Source of the DNA: Chara braunii
Taxonomy: Eukaryota; Streptophyta; Charophyceae; Charales; Characeae
NCBI GenBank assembly: GCA_003427395.1
Contig: BFEA01000684.1
Location: 186,398-206,864, forward strand
Reading direction: 5' to 3'
Length of the DNA stretch: 20,467 nucleotides
Of this stretch, positions 1 through 7,922 are shown piece after piece. The position numbers were made by a program, and so were the translations under genes. The notes below the pieces were generated by a model. The model did no database searches and was not told where the DNA came from. It worked only from the letters and a program-made list of their open reading frames with translations. Within the stretch, counting starts at the first letter, position 1. Every line of letters begins with the position of its first letter.

Positions 1-19
1 TCACGGTTGCCACGTTCTT

Positions 20-628
20 ATGCATTATGCGACGTCAGGCGAGAACCTTAATGCCCGTCCTCATATTTCTGCATGCATTTTGCACAAACCCGGGTATTAT
101 ATGGCACTCGTTCGTGCAGCTGCCCAGTGGGAACTGTGGGATGGTGGGACGGTGATTCAGGTTATTGTCAACATAAATGAATTCTTGCGAGGTTTGTCGA
201 ATCATACACTATTCTGGATTGTTGAGCGTCTCTCGTGCGACATTCGTCGGGATAGAGACGTGGTGCGTTTTGGTTGTGAAGTGCATTATCTGTGTCAGCA
301 CCATTATCAATCCANTGCGACTGCCGCCGTATGTGCGGAAGGGTGTCTAACATTTCCTCATTGTGCNCATCCCTATCACCCAGATGTACGTTGTCCTTTC
401 TGTTCCCAAGGACGTTATCAGAACTGCATGATGCCGCACTGTGACGAACGTCCTGCTGTTTTCTTGACATGTGGGCAACATGTCCTCTGTCAGGATTGTT
501 TTGATGGGATGGTTCGTGCTAGCCGTCCGGCTGAATGCTGTGATAGCGCAACCCTCCTTGGGTACCCCTGTGAACATCCCCGTCATCCTCACCGTAGTTG
601 TCCTATCTGCCGAGGGGGTGACAGATGA
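20..628 (+). CDS. Tandem RING-finger-like protein, possibly 5'-partial
   Basis: A 202-codon frame ends at TGA 626-628. The first ATG is at 20, but the frame is open to the window edge (residues before it read HGCHVL), so the true start or an upstream exon may lie outside. The C-terminal part has a RING-like pattern: HCDER, then TCGQHVLCQDC (C-x2-H-x2-C-x2-C), then SCPICR (C-x2-C). A second, upstream unit mirrors it: SCDIRRDRD, then GCEVHYLCQHH with His replacing the sixth ligand, then RCPFC. The segments before the last Cys pairs also match (HPYHPDVRCPFC and HPRHPHRSCPIC). RING fingers bind two zinc ions and usually recruit E2 enzymes for ubiquitin transfer; that role is inferred here. The spacing of the first ligand pair (C-x4-C) is unusual. 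The N-terminal 60 residues resemble nothing I recognise. Two codons contain N, shown as X. It could be a last exon, a single-exon gene or a member of a mobile multigene family. Confidence 0.6.
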   Translation: MHYATSGENLNARPHISACILHKPGYYMALVRAAAQWELWDGGTVIQVIVNINEFLRGLSNHTLFWIVERLSCDIRRDRDVVRFGCEVHYLCQHHYQSXATAAVCAEGCLTFPHCXHPYHPDVRCPFCSQGRYQNCMMPHCDERPAVFLTCGQHVLCQDCFDGMVRASRPAECCDSATLLGYPCEHPRHPHRSCPICRGGDR

Positions 629-760
629 AGTGTAGAAGAAACAGATAAAAAAAGAAACCGAGTAAAGAGATAAAAAATAAATAAAGAAAGAAAGAAACTA
701 AGGAAGGAAAAACACAAAAAAAGAAACCTGAGAAAAAAAGAAAAAGAAAAAGAAAAAAAA
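629..760. repeat. Purine-rich (A/G) low-complexity tract with AATAAA motifs
   Basis: The 130 bases after the RING stop codon are almost only A and G. Two overlapping AATAAA hexamers near 676-685 lie about 50 bases after the stop, where a polyadenylation signal would be expected. The tract is so A-rich that they may be chance. No gene is seen. Confidence 0.5.
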
Positions 761-930
761 GTTCTGTGGGATGGTAATTGGATTATCTGTGGGATGTGTC
801 ACTTGCTTTGTCTGTTTAATAGGCTTTCTTCTTGATAAAAAAATAAATAAATAAANTGTTCTGTGGGATGGTAATTGGATTATCTGTGGGATGTGTCACT
901 TGCTTTGTCTGTTTAATAGGCTTTCTTCTT
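761..930. repeat. Two-copy tandem duplication, period 97 bp
   Basis: A 73-base segment starting GTTCTGTGGGATGG at 761 recurs without visible change at 858. The copies are separated by an A-rich linker containing one N at about 856. The near-identity implies a recent duplication or an assembly artefact at the N. Confidence 0.9.
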
Positions 931-934
931 CTGT

Positions 935-1205
935 GAGGTTTGGTTTCCTCCGCCTTTTCTTTACCTCGTTGCCCTTTGGCTGCGTGCAAGTGGGTCTTTG
1001 TGACACACGGGGATGGATGGGGGCACCCAGCGCTCAACCTGTCATCCACGTGGCTGGCCTTGTACGTAAGAGGTTATGAACAGGCGGGGCTTTCCTTGCC
1101 TCTGCTTTTCCGTTCTCTTTTCTCTTCCTTTCTTCTTGTTTTCGCTTTTGCACGCCGGTTCACAGAGTGACAATATATTGGCACACTGTAAATCAGAGCG
1201 CGAAG
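935..1205 (+). repeat. Dispersed repeat R1, copy a (diverged, 5'-truncated)
   Basis: Shares with the three other R1 copies, in the same order, the segments TTTGGCTGCGTGCAAGTGGG, GACACACGGGG, CATCCACGTGG, CCTTGTACG(T/C)AAGAGGTT and a final GTGACAATATATT. It is more diverged than the others. An inverted fragment of the R1 tail (CAGAGCGCGAA) follows at about 1196. Confidence 0.75.
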
Positions 1206-1299
1206 GCGGAAAAAAGCAAAACAAGGAAAGGACAATATATATAGATGATATATGCGTGTAGTATAGATGATATGTGACAATGTATAGATGATATATACG

Positions 1300-1366
1300 T
1301 GTAGTACTAGAGAACTGCAGGTGAACCGTAGGAGGGAGAAGAGGACAACCGATGAGGGGTCTGTGA
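1300..1366 (-). repeat. Conserved flank 3' of hammerhead-like copy 1
   Basis: On the minus strand the sequence downstream of the ribozyme-like motif carries TGTCCTCTTCTCCCTCC and TACGGTT(C/T)ACC, as does the flank of copy 2 at 2498-2571. The shared unit is therefore at least about 150 bases, longer than the ribozyme motif alone. Confidence 0.7.
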
Positions 1367-1442
1367 CAGACAGACTGTTTCGTTGGAGTTTCATCGACTG
1401 ACTCATCAGGCGGAGGAGGCTGATCCCTCTACAGTCTGTCTG
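1367..1442 (-). ncRNA. Hammerhead ribozyme-like motif, type III (copy 1)
   Basis: Read on the minus strand, the 12-base arm at 1442-1431 (CAGACAGACTGT) is followed by an A at 1430, a helix I-like segment, the core CTGATGA at 1409-1403, a helix II-like segment and GAAA at 1381-1378. The next 12 bases, ACAGTCTGTCTG, are an exact complement of the first arm. This is the order of a type III hammerhead: helix III open, U16.1 then H17 = A, CUGAUGA, GAAA. Helix II is weak (GUC against AAC, one mismatch). Helix I pairs GAGG with CCUC but has six extra bases before the core; copy 2 at 2455 lacks these six and has a matched GUC/GAC helix II. Type III hammerheads are known from plant retrozymes and viroid-like RNAs. 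Activity of this copy is uncertain. Confidence 0.6.
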
Positions 1443-1518
1443 CAGACAACCCCCCCCGAGCCCCCTCAGAGCCCCCTAACCGACAATGATACTGCAATTG
1501 ATAATCCACCTCCACCTT

Positions 1519-1683
1519 AAACGACCAGTACATCCGAACGAGCAGATTGAGCCTCTCCTTACAAATCGGAGGCCATGGGCCGTCGATAAAATAAAATGAA
1601 CCGGCGGTTCATGCATGTCCTCTTATATTATAGGAGAGGGGCTCAAATCTGTTTTTTGTTTTTTCCGGATGTACTGGTGGTTT
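1519..1683. mobile_element. Foldback (MITE-like) element, family A copy 1
   Basis: The left end AAACGACCAGTACATCCG is the inverse of the right end CGGATGTACTGGTGGTTT. The inverted similarity continues inward (AGATTGAGCCTCTCCT against AGGAGAGGGGCTCAAATCT). There is no coding capacity. The terminus AAACCACCAGTACA recurs at 4757, 6068, 7986-8000 and 8171-8185 (inverted), 8595 and 10746, defining a family. Confidence 0.8.
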
Positions 1684-2140
1684 AAACCGGAGTTAGTTGT
1701 GATTAAGAAGCTGAGCATCGAAGGCTTCCTGATAACTGATACCCTCCTGGGAGGGCTGATTTTTTTTTTTTTTTTAATTGTATTTTTTAATTTTATTATT
1801 ATTTTTTGATAAAAGGACACATTCATTCCACAGTAGAAATAGCAGGGGTGGGCCACCGGTGACACATAAAGGGCGGTGCTGGGTAGGAGCCTTTACCCAG
1901 CTTCGATTTTTATAGGACCCAATTGGGGGGGGGCTTACCCAGCTTCGATTTTTATAGGACCCAATTGGGACCCGAAGGATGAAAATTTGAAAAATTGAAA
2001 ACCCCTACCCGAGGAAAAATACCAGAACACCGTCCCGACTTAGTTGTGATTAAGCATCGAAGGCTACGACGTACATATAAAATAAGATAAAATTTAAAAA
2101 TGAATTGATATCTTTCTTGCTTTCTTTTGTTAAGTTTTTT
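1684..2140. repeat. AT-rich stretch with a 42-bp tandem duplication; no gene seen
   Basis: The 36-base segment starting TTACCCAGCTTCGATTTT occurs at 1893 and again at 1935. A second short repeat, TTAGTTGTGATTAAG followed by GCATCGAAGGCT, occurs near 1693 and 2041. Long T runs lie at 1760-1808. No coding frame is convincing. Confidence 0.7.
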
Positions 2141-2159
2141 TCCTTTTGCGCTCTGATAT

Positions 2160-2450
2160 CTTTGTGACGTTATATGGCCCCTGTTTTGTTGTATTTGGCT
2201 GTTTCCTTCCTCTCTTCTTTGCCTCTTTGCCCTTTGGGTGTGTGCAAGTGGGTCGATATGACACACGGGGGGGGGGGGGGGGGGGGGGGGCNGCCGCCGC
2301 TCAACGTACATCCACGTGGGCGGCCTTGTACGCAAGAGGTTCTGAACGGGGGGAGTTGTAAGGAAGAAGATAAAAAAACGAATTCATTTTTTTCTTTTTT
2401 TTTCTTTTTTTTTGCTTTTTCGCTCTGATATTCATGTGACAATATATTAA
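2160..2450 (+). repeat. Dispersed repeat R1, copy b (5'-truncated)
   Basis: Contains the R1 series CCCCTGTTTTGTTGTATTTG, TTTGCCCTTTGGGTGTG, GACACACGGGG, CCACGTGGGCGGCCTTGTAC, AAGAGGTTCTGAACGGGG and the tail CGCTCTGATATTCATGTGAC. An expanded G run (about 24 G, 2267-2290) followed by an N at 2292 replaces the short GGGGTGGGGGCAG of the other copies. Confidence 0.85.
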
Positions 2451-2571
2451 TTCCTCCTGACGAGTCAATGAAACTCCGACTAAACAGTATTGTCACAGCA
2501 GCCCCTCGTTTCTTGTCCTCTTCTCCCTCCCTCCCTCTCTGCCACCTACGGTTTACCCGGCAGCAGCTCTG
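2439..2571 (+). ncRNA. Hammerhead ribozyme-like motif, decayed copy 2, with flank
   Basis: The sequence CCTC-CTGACGA-GTC, an 11-base loop, GAC-TAAAC parallels copy 1, including the loop core ATGAAACTCC. Helix II is intact (GUC/GAC) and the CCUC arm of helix I abuts the core. The first G of GAAA is T, which should abolish catalysis, and the 5' part of helix I is missing. Upstream GTGACAATA can pair with downstream TATTGTCAC as an outer helix III, but the inner four positions fit poorly. The 70-base flank, TGTCCTCTTCTCCCTCC then CTACGGTTTACC, matches copy 1. Confidence 0.5.
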
Positions 2572-2594
2572 TTTGACGGTATATATATGTTTTG

Positions 2595-3065
2595 AGTGCG
2601 GGGCGGTGCTTGCATGTGGGAATCGTCATCCGCAATTGTTTTTTATACCGGTCCTCCGGGTTCTTTTTGATTTCTTTACAGACAAGAATGCTTTGACATC
2701 CTGGTTGGTCTTGTCCCGTCGTTTGGCGCGTTTGGCCTGTGGGCAGGGGCGGTGCTTGCATGTGGGACTTGTCATCTGGGATCTGTTTTGTTGCCCCCTG
2801 TTCTGTATTATTTGGCTGTTCCCTTCCTCTCTTCTTTGCCTCTTTGCCTTTTGGCTGTGTGCAAGTGGGTCGATATGACACACGGGGGTGGGGGCAGCCG
2901 CCGCTAAACCTACATCCACGTGGGCGGCCTTGTACGCAAGAGGTTCTGGACAGGGGGAGTTATAAGGAAGAAGATTAAAAAAACTGAATTCATTTTTTCC
3001 TGTTTTTCTTTCTTTTTTTCTTTTTTTTCGCATTTGCGCTCTGATATTCTTGTGACAATACATAC
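2595..3065 (+). repeat. Dispersed repeat R1, copy c (long copy)
   Basis: The longest left-hand R1 copy. It starts with GGGCGGTGCTTGCATGTGGG at 2601, has an internal second GGGCGGTGCTTGCATGTGGG at 2747 (period 146), then TTTGGCTGTGTGCAAGTGGG, GACACACGGGG, CATCCACGTGGGCGGCC and AAGAGGTTCTG. It ends in a T-rich tract, GCGCTCTGATATTCTTGTG and ACAATACAT. It is collinear with 19866-20400. Frames across it encode no recognised domain. It may be the end of a transposable element. Confidence 0.85.
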
Positions 3066-3663
3066 AAATTTGTATGGCCATATATAGATGATAATGAAGA
3101 ATAAAAGTCCATAAATGAGAAGAATTTATTTGATTGATTTCCTAGTGAATAATAATTAATATTGTTAGGGGCATAATCACACCAGGACTTGCTGCACTCA
3201 GCTCTGGACATGATTGCGGTCAGATGCATTCAGGTCTGGACGTAATTGCAGCCAGATACACTTTGAAAAGTGCCAGTGTGAGCCTGTTGTCCCTAGTGTG
3301 TCTGCTTGCTTAGGTGCACTCACGTGCGCTCTGTAATCTGGGTGGCGGCAGCGGCCATCTCGTGTGCGTAGCGGGAATTGGGAAACACCCACCCTTGACG
3401 TGAGGGTTTCCTACTTTTCTTTTTTTCCCCCAATCAATCAATTCTTTATAAAATTCGATATGAGGCCAGTGACCTCACAATTCAATACCCGGAGTACTGA
3501 CAGCATCACCCAGCTTACGTCTCCACCACCGACTTTCCACAATCCTACCTTATAGGAGGAACGCGGATGCTGACTTCTTGTGTGCGAAGGGCAACGGTCT
3601 TGAAATTCGTTTTTTTTAATAATAATAATGGGTAAGTTATGTTCTTCTCTCGATTTCACCTTT
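3066..3663. other. Unassigned stretch, no gene seen
   Basis: Mixed AT-rich sequence. At 3211-3262, CTGGACGTAATTGCAGCCAGAT resembles the intronic repeat at 14094-14262 (CTGGATGTAATTGCGGCCAC), so a diverged member of that family is present. Nothing else is recognised. Confidence 0.5.
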
Positions 3664-3960
3664 CAGTATCTACCTACCACTACTCCTGAGCCTATACAGG
3701 AGACCCCTGCGAGCATAGCTACCTCTGTCACAATCAAGGGGGGATGCCTGTTGCCCTCGGCGTCAGGGAGTAGGGTAGGGCCGTGGGTGCGGAGGCCGGC
3801 TATTGCAAGACGCAGCATTTTTTGCCAGTAGCTGCGCCTCACATCTATTTCCCCCCACCCCCATTCAGTAACATCAGTGTATATGGCCAGCACTCCCCCC
3901 CCCCCCCCCCCCTCCAACACACACACACACACACAGGCACACTCATGATGGCCAAATACC
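3664..3960. repeat. Dispersed repeat C, copy 1, with poly-C and (AC)n tracts
   Basis: CTACCTACC(A/G)C(T/G)ACTCCT, CTATA(C/T)ACAGG(A/G)GACCCCT and, further on, ATATGGCCAG occur here and at 8826-8996 in the same order. The copy ends in about 17 C residues and an (AC)n run near 3919-3935. No coding potential is evident. Confidence 0.7.
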
Positions 3961-3994
3961 GTACCAATACTGACCGGGTGGAGCAAGCCTACTA

Positions 3995-4085
3995 TCTCAT
4001 TTGGTTGGTTCTAAGTGTGCCCAGGCGGTCAGTGGGGATTGAACCCATGACGTCCTTACTGCCACTTGCGTGCCTAACCTAGGTG
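3995..4085 (-). mobile_element. tRNA-derived SINE-like fragment
   Basis: On the minus strand GGTTCAATCCC matches the RNA polymerase III B-box consensus GGTTCRANNCC. A weak A-box-like TAGGCACGCAAGTGG lies about 35 bases upstream. The rest does not fold as a tRNA, so a tRNA-derived repeat is more likely than a tRNA gene. Confidence 0.4.
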
Positions 4086-4100
4086 GGTTGGGGGGTTCCT

Positions 4101-4280
4101 ATTTTCCCGCCACGCCACACTTCATGAAAAAGAGTCTTTTTTTCTTCAGTTTTCCCGCCAGTCTTTCTTCAAGTTTCCCACCGCATCACATGGGCGCATG
4201 GCGGCGGCTATCTCTTGTGACTGGCAAATGGAAGACAGTCTGTTTTTTCAACTTTTTGAATTGTGGTGTGGCGGGAAAAT
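4101..4280. mobile_element. 180-bp foldback element with ATTTTCCCGCCAC termini
   Basis: Left end ATTTTCCCGCCACGCCACA and right end TGTGGTGTGGCGGGAAAAT are inverted repeats with one mismatch. An internal TTTTCCCGCCAG lies near 4151. There is no coding capacity and no clear target duplication (TTCCT against GCAAA). Confidence 0.75.
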
Positions 4281-4430
4281 GCAAAACCCTTTGACTGGAA
4301 ATGGGTTGTGTGAAAAAAACCATTTGGAAAAAAGAAGAAGATGTCGTTGACATCACAGCTTGCCGCACAAGATGCCGCCCACATCAGAGTGTGCTGCCCA
4401 CGATGCCGCCCACGTCAAATAGATCACCTT

Positions 4431-4650
4431 TGATTTCTTTTCACCCAACCTACGTTACCAGAGTGACCCGGGACTACTTGCCCGACCGGGCCAAAAATGA
4501 ATATAAAAAAAAAAGCACCCGCACAATATTTTTTTTTTTTTTTTTTTTTTCACCCAACTCATTTTCGGGATCATCTATGATTTCGTTTCAGCCAACGTAT
4601 GTTACCAGAGTGGCCTGGGACTACTTGCCTGCCCAGGCCAATAACGATCA
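4431..4650. repeat. Two diverged copies of a 70-bp repeat, related copy at 9340
   Basis: The first copy (4431-4500) and second copy (4576-4647) share TTACCAGAGTG(A/G)CC(C/T)GGGACTACTTGCC followed by GGCCAA(A/T)AA. A third copy at 9340-9390 reads TACCAGAGTGGCCCAGGACC then GGGGCCAAAAATGAAT. Between the first two is an A-rich tract and about 22 T. Confidence 0.8.
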
Positions 4651-4756
4651 TAACAATCTCCTCCTCGTGTACCTACGGGTACACATCAAATTCTACTTTG
4701 TCATGAACATCGTAGGGTGCTGCTTTTCGCAAATCCAGGAAACCCCTGAACCTCTT

Positions 4757-4930
4757 AAACCACTAGTACCTTTGCCGAGTGGGAAAATAGCAGGCCTCGG
4801 CTGGGCCTTCGACCTTTTAGGAGGCCAAAACGAAACGACGGCTGCCGATCTGATTTATCCATGGCAGCCGTCGTTGTGCCCGGCCTCCGTTTTTTTAGGA
4901 TATTTTCCCAACATTGGCGGAGGTCCTAAA
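4757..4930. mobile_element. Foldback element, family A copy 2
   Basis: The left end AAACCACTAGTACC is of family A. A perfect 13-base inverted pair, AACGACGGCTGCC at 4834-4846 and GGCAGCCGTCGTT at 4863-4875, forms the centre. Outer parts also pair imperfectly (GGAGGCC with GGCCTCC; GGGAAAATA with TATTTTCCC). It is non-coding; the right terminus is diverged. Confidence 0.7.
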
Positions 4931-5341
4931 TCCTCAATCCATAGCCTGTTTTGCAGTACCAGTACCAATATCTACAAGTCGTTGTTTCCAAATCCGGTTG
5001 TTTGTTGACATTTCTTCTACTTCGGCTATACGGGAAGCAAATTCGTGTGAATATAGGACAAGATCTTCGCTTAAACCCAAGGGTACATCTTGTGCAACTC
5101 CGCCTGGTCATGTATAACTATTATTTGTTTTCCAAGCTACATGACCAGTGTGTATCATAATAAAAAGGCCTGAAAGGCCGTCCTGTCCAGATTTCACAGG
5201 TAATCGAATTGGTTGGACTCAAACCACCACTACCCACGCCGCCCTAAATTCGACTTTCCTGGCCTTACGGACCGGGTTCTTAGGGGGGGTGGCAACCGGC
5301 AGTTGCAGGCGGGCCTGGTCCAAGGATTTTCAAGCGCCAAC
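4931..5341. other. Unassigned stretch, no gene seen
   Basis: No domain, RNA gene or clear repeat is recognised. Short frames here are broken and low in information. TCAAACCACCACTACCCAC near 5219 vaguely resembles a family A terminus, but no partner end is visible. Confidence 0.4.
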
Positions 5342-5990
5342 TTTGGCAATTTTTCGCGCTCAGAAGAATTGAAGAAAAAATCTAAAAAATTGAGATCTTG
5401 TAGATTAGGTTGTGATCCTTCCAGGAAAAATATCAAAAAAAATGAAAAAAGAAATATTTAGACCGTGAAATAAATGCTGCGCCGTTTCGTTGCATTTTCC
5501 GTTTTTGCCATTCTGGCACGTGTTGGCCAACGGGAAAAGTAAGTTCCGTGATTTTTTACGCTCAGAAGGATGACTCAATAACTCTGCAAATTGAAGGGCC
5601 TGTAGATTTGGTCGTGATCTTTCCACGAAAAATATTTAAAAAAAATTAAAAACATTTAAGATCGTGAAATAAATGCCATTCCAATTGGTCCTATATTCCA
5701 TTTTAAGATCGTGAAATAAATGCCATTCCAATTGGTCCTATATTCCATTTTTGCTGCTCTATCACCTGTCGGCCAACGGGAAAAGTACCCCGACTTCAGC
5801 GATTTTTCATGTCTAAATTGGTTTAATACATTACTCCAAGAAGTCTGGAAATTCAAGGGTATGCGGATTTCGTCTTGATCTTTCTAGGAAAAATATTTTT
5901 AAAAATAAAAAACTCATTTCAACCGTGAAATTAATCGTGGGGGCAATTCGATGCATTTCCCAATTTTGCCACTCCGCCAGTTCCCCCCAC
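5342..5990. repeat. Diverged tandem repeat, unit about 200 bp, with a recent 46-bp duplication
   Basis: The unit runs GA(C/T)CGTGAAATAAATG, TTTTGCC, GGCCAACGGGAAAAGTA, CGCTCAGAAG, TGTAGATT, GTGATC(T/C)TTCC and GAAAAATAT with an A-rich end. Unit starts are near 5461, 5660, 5707 and 5922, with a partial unit from about 5342. The segment with GATCGTGAAATAAATGCC is duplicated almost perfectly at 5660 and 5707. Satellite-like and non-coding. Confidence 0.85.
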
Positions 5991-6067
5991 TGTGTTACCG
6001 GTAGCCCTCATGGACCTGTGCTACCGGTCCCCCCTAATTTAAATCAGCGGGGTAGTGGTGGTATGTC

Positions 6068-6249
6068 AAGCACCAGTACACGGCTACCTGGGCTGCTGGC
6101 CTGACACCTTGAATTCTGGAGACGCAAAACGGAAAAGCGACCGCCGATCCAATATATCAACGGCAGGCCCAGCGTTTGACATTTCCGCGTCGTGTTCTTG
6201 TGGCGACAAGTTTTGGACTGCAAGGCTGGGGCTGTGTACTAGCGGTTTA
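6068..6249. mobile_element. Foldback element, family A copy 3
   Basis: The left end AAGCACCAGTACACGGC is inverse to the right end GCTGTGTACTAGCGGTTT. The internal motif GACCGCCGATCCAATATATC, followed by AACGGC, is shared in form with copies at 8595 and 10746. CTGCAAGGCTGGGGC near the right end matches CTGCAAGACTGGGGC in the 10746 copy. Non-coding. Confidence 0.8.
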
Positions 6250-6399
6250 AAAGAATTGGCCTTAAAAACAAAAATAAAAATAAAAAGAGTATGGTATGTC
6301 AAGCATTAAAGCATTTGAACGATAATGATGGGTTCATGTATTGTGAACATGAATCACAATGATCAGAGTAACAGAGTAAAACTGTTACATGCTGCACCT

Positions 6400-6645
6400 G
6401 CAACAGGCTGCACAGGCCATTTTCAGGCCCGTGTCGTTTTCAGCCCGAAAGCCTGAAAACAAGGGCCTACAGGCTGTGTGTCGTTTCAGCCTAAAACAGG
6501 GCCTTTCCGGCCCTGAGTCTTTTCAGCCTGAAACGGAGGGCCATTTTCAGGCCCTCATAAGACCGACCTGCCCTGAAACTCAGGCACCAGACCAGGGTTT
6601 TAGCTCAGGCCATTTTTGGCCTATTTTCAAGACAACCTTTGTTTG
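6400..6645. repeat. Self-complementary CAGGCC/TTTTCAGG repeat cluster
   Basis: GGCCATTTTCAGGCCC, TTTTCAGCCTGAAA and AGGGCC recur many times in both orientations. The stretch can fold on itself extensively. It forms the left part of the TATA-containing segment that follows. Confidence 0.65.
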
Positions 6646-6708
6646 AGCTTCAACCCCAGGGTCTGGCACGTTTTGGCATTGGCAAGAGCAGCCTCCTGGA
6701 CGGGCCAG

Positions 6709-6717
6709 CACTATATA
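6709..6717 (+). promoter_or_regulatory. TATA box candidate (CTATATAAG)
   Basis: CTATATAAG sits in GC-rich sequence, followed by possible splice donors such as CAG|GTTAGT near 7040. The transcript it would start is unknown; it could belong to an LTR-like unit or to an unrecognised gene. Confidence 0.4.
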
Positions 6718-7922
6718 AGACTGGCCCGCCCTGCAGGCTGCAGGTAGTTCCTAGGTACTTCCCAGGCACTTCACGTGCAGTTCAGGAGGCAGGAGGTAGT
6801 GTTCAGGATTCGGTAGCAGCACTCCGGAGGAGCGCTGCAGGAGTGGTAGTAGTGCTAGCAGTAGTCTTCAGCGCTGGGCGCTAGTAGCGTTAGCAGTAGT
6901 CTTCAGTGCTGGGTGCTATTAGGAGCTAGAGTAGTACTAGAGAGAGAGAGATTGGGCGGAGGCCAGGGAGACTTACCTGCAGCGCCATAGCTCCAGCTTC
7001 GCGTTCGAGGTACCTGCAGCACGGCGCCATCTTCACAGGTTAGTAACTGGCACATGAGAGAGAGAGAGTTCTTCTTCTTCCTCTTCTCAGTCCACCATCT
7101 CCCTCTCACCTTCTCGCTACCTGACTTCACTGCATCAGCGGACTATGAGAGAGCGGGCTTGGTGACATTTGGATCCGGACTCGACATTGGTCTTCAGACA
7201 TTTGACGAGGGATTATCTGGGACTTGTAACGAAGACTTGGTGTTGACGACATTCCCATCTTCCCCCTTCTTCGTCTGCTCCCCTCCTCTTCGTCTGTGTA
7301 TGGACTGGACCTGGTGCATTCTTCCTGTGTGTAGCGCCAGGCCCCTTCACACCTTGTGATGAGGATGACGTATGTTTGGTCTGTACAGCGACATTGATTG
7401 GGCTAGTCATTGGGATTCTAGCATTCTGCTGCGCTGTCTTGCACTACGTGAGAGAGGTCAGTCCCGGTCAGGTCAGGACTTGTATCCAAGTCTTCCACTG
7501 CGCTATAAAGCACCATTTTTGTGTGTATCAGGATTTACACTGCTTGTTGAGATTTCACTTGCACTGCATCGTCCATTCAGTTCTTTTTATCACATTGCGG
7601 ATCCTCGGTTATTTATGTACATCGCCCAACTGGGCATGTAACAGAGAGAAAGAAAAAGAAAAGAAGGCGGAGAGGATAGACAGAGAACACACAGTAGCAG
7701 CAGCAGCAGCAGCAGAAGAAGAAGATGATGTCCCCGAACCCGGCGACGTTGTTAAAAAAATATACATGAAGCACGGATATGCCGACAACCGTTTACCACC
7801 CTGGGAATGACCCTACCAGTTTCACCTGGTCGCCTACGAGGATCGTCAGGGGTCTTAAAGCACCGGTTGAGCCCCTGTCTTAAAGCCCCTGTTGAGCCTC
7901 CTCTTCAAATTTTGAAGGCTCA

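Larger units (their letters stand above)
6383..7643 (+). mobile_element. Possible LTR-like unit bounded by TGTTACATGC / GCATGTAACA
   Basis: TGTTACATGC at 6383 and GCATGTAACA at 7634-7643 form perfect 10-base inverted termini with TG...CA ends. A TATA box lies about 330 bases inside, as in an LTR. Against this, the flanking five bases differ (AAAAC and GAGAG), no tRNA-primer site follows 7643, and a 10-base inverted pair at this distance can occur by chance. A 35-bp tandem duplication (GTAGTCTTCAG(C/T)GCTGGG) lies at 6854-6925. A frame ending at 7810 has a hydrophobic stretch at 7391-7450 and an Ala7/Glu/Asp run but no ATG near its start, so it is not called as a gene. Confidence 0.3.

Noticed and set aside
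2267-2292. Run of about 24 G ending next to an N, as a possible G-quadruplex element
   Set aside because: Other R1 copies have only short G runs here, and the adjacent N suggests uncertain sequence; length and function cannot be judged.
2626-3081. 151-codon minus-strand frame and the plus-strand frame at 2468-2878
   Set aside because: Both are in repeat R1. Other R1 copies do not preserve the frames.
4301-5008. 235-codon plus-strand frame
   Set aside because: It contains a poly-Phe run from a T tract and crosses two repeats and a foldback element. No conserved motif was seen.
7376-7810. Open frame of 144 codons with a hydrophobic N-terminal part and an Ala/Glu/Asp-rich tail
   Set aside because: It begins at TTG, has no nearby in-frame ATG, crosses a possible LTR boundary and resembles no known protein. 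Kept only as a remark.
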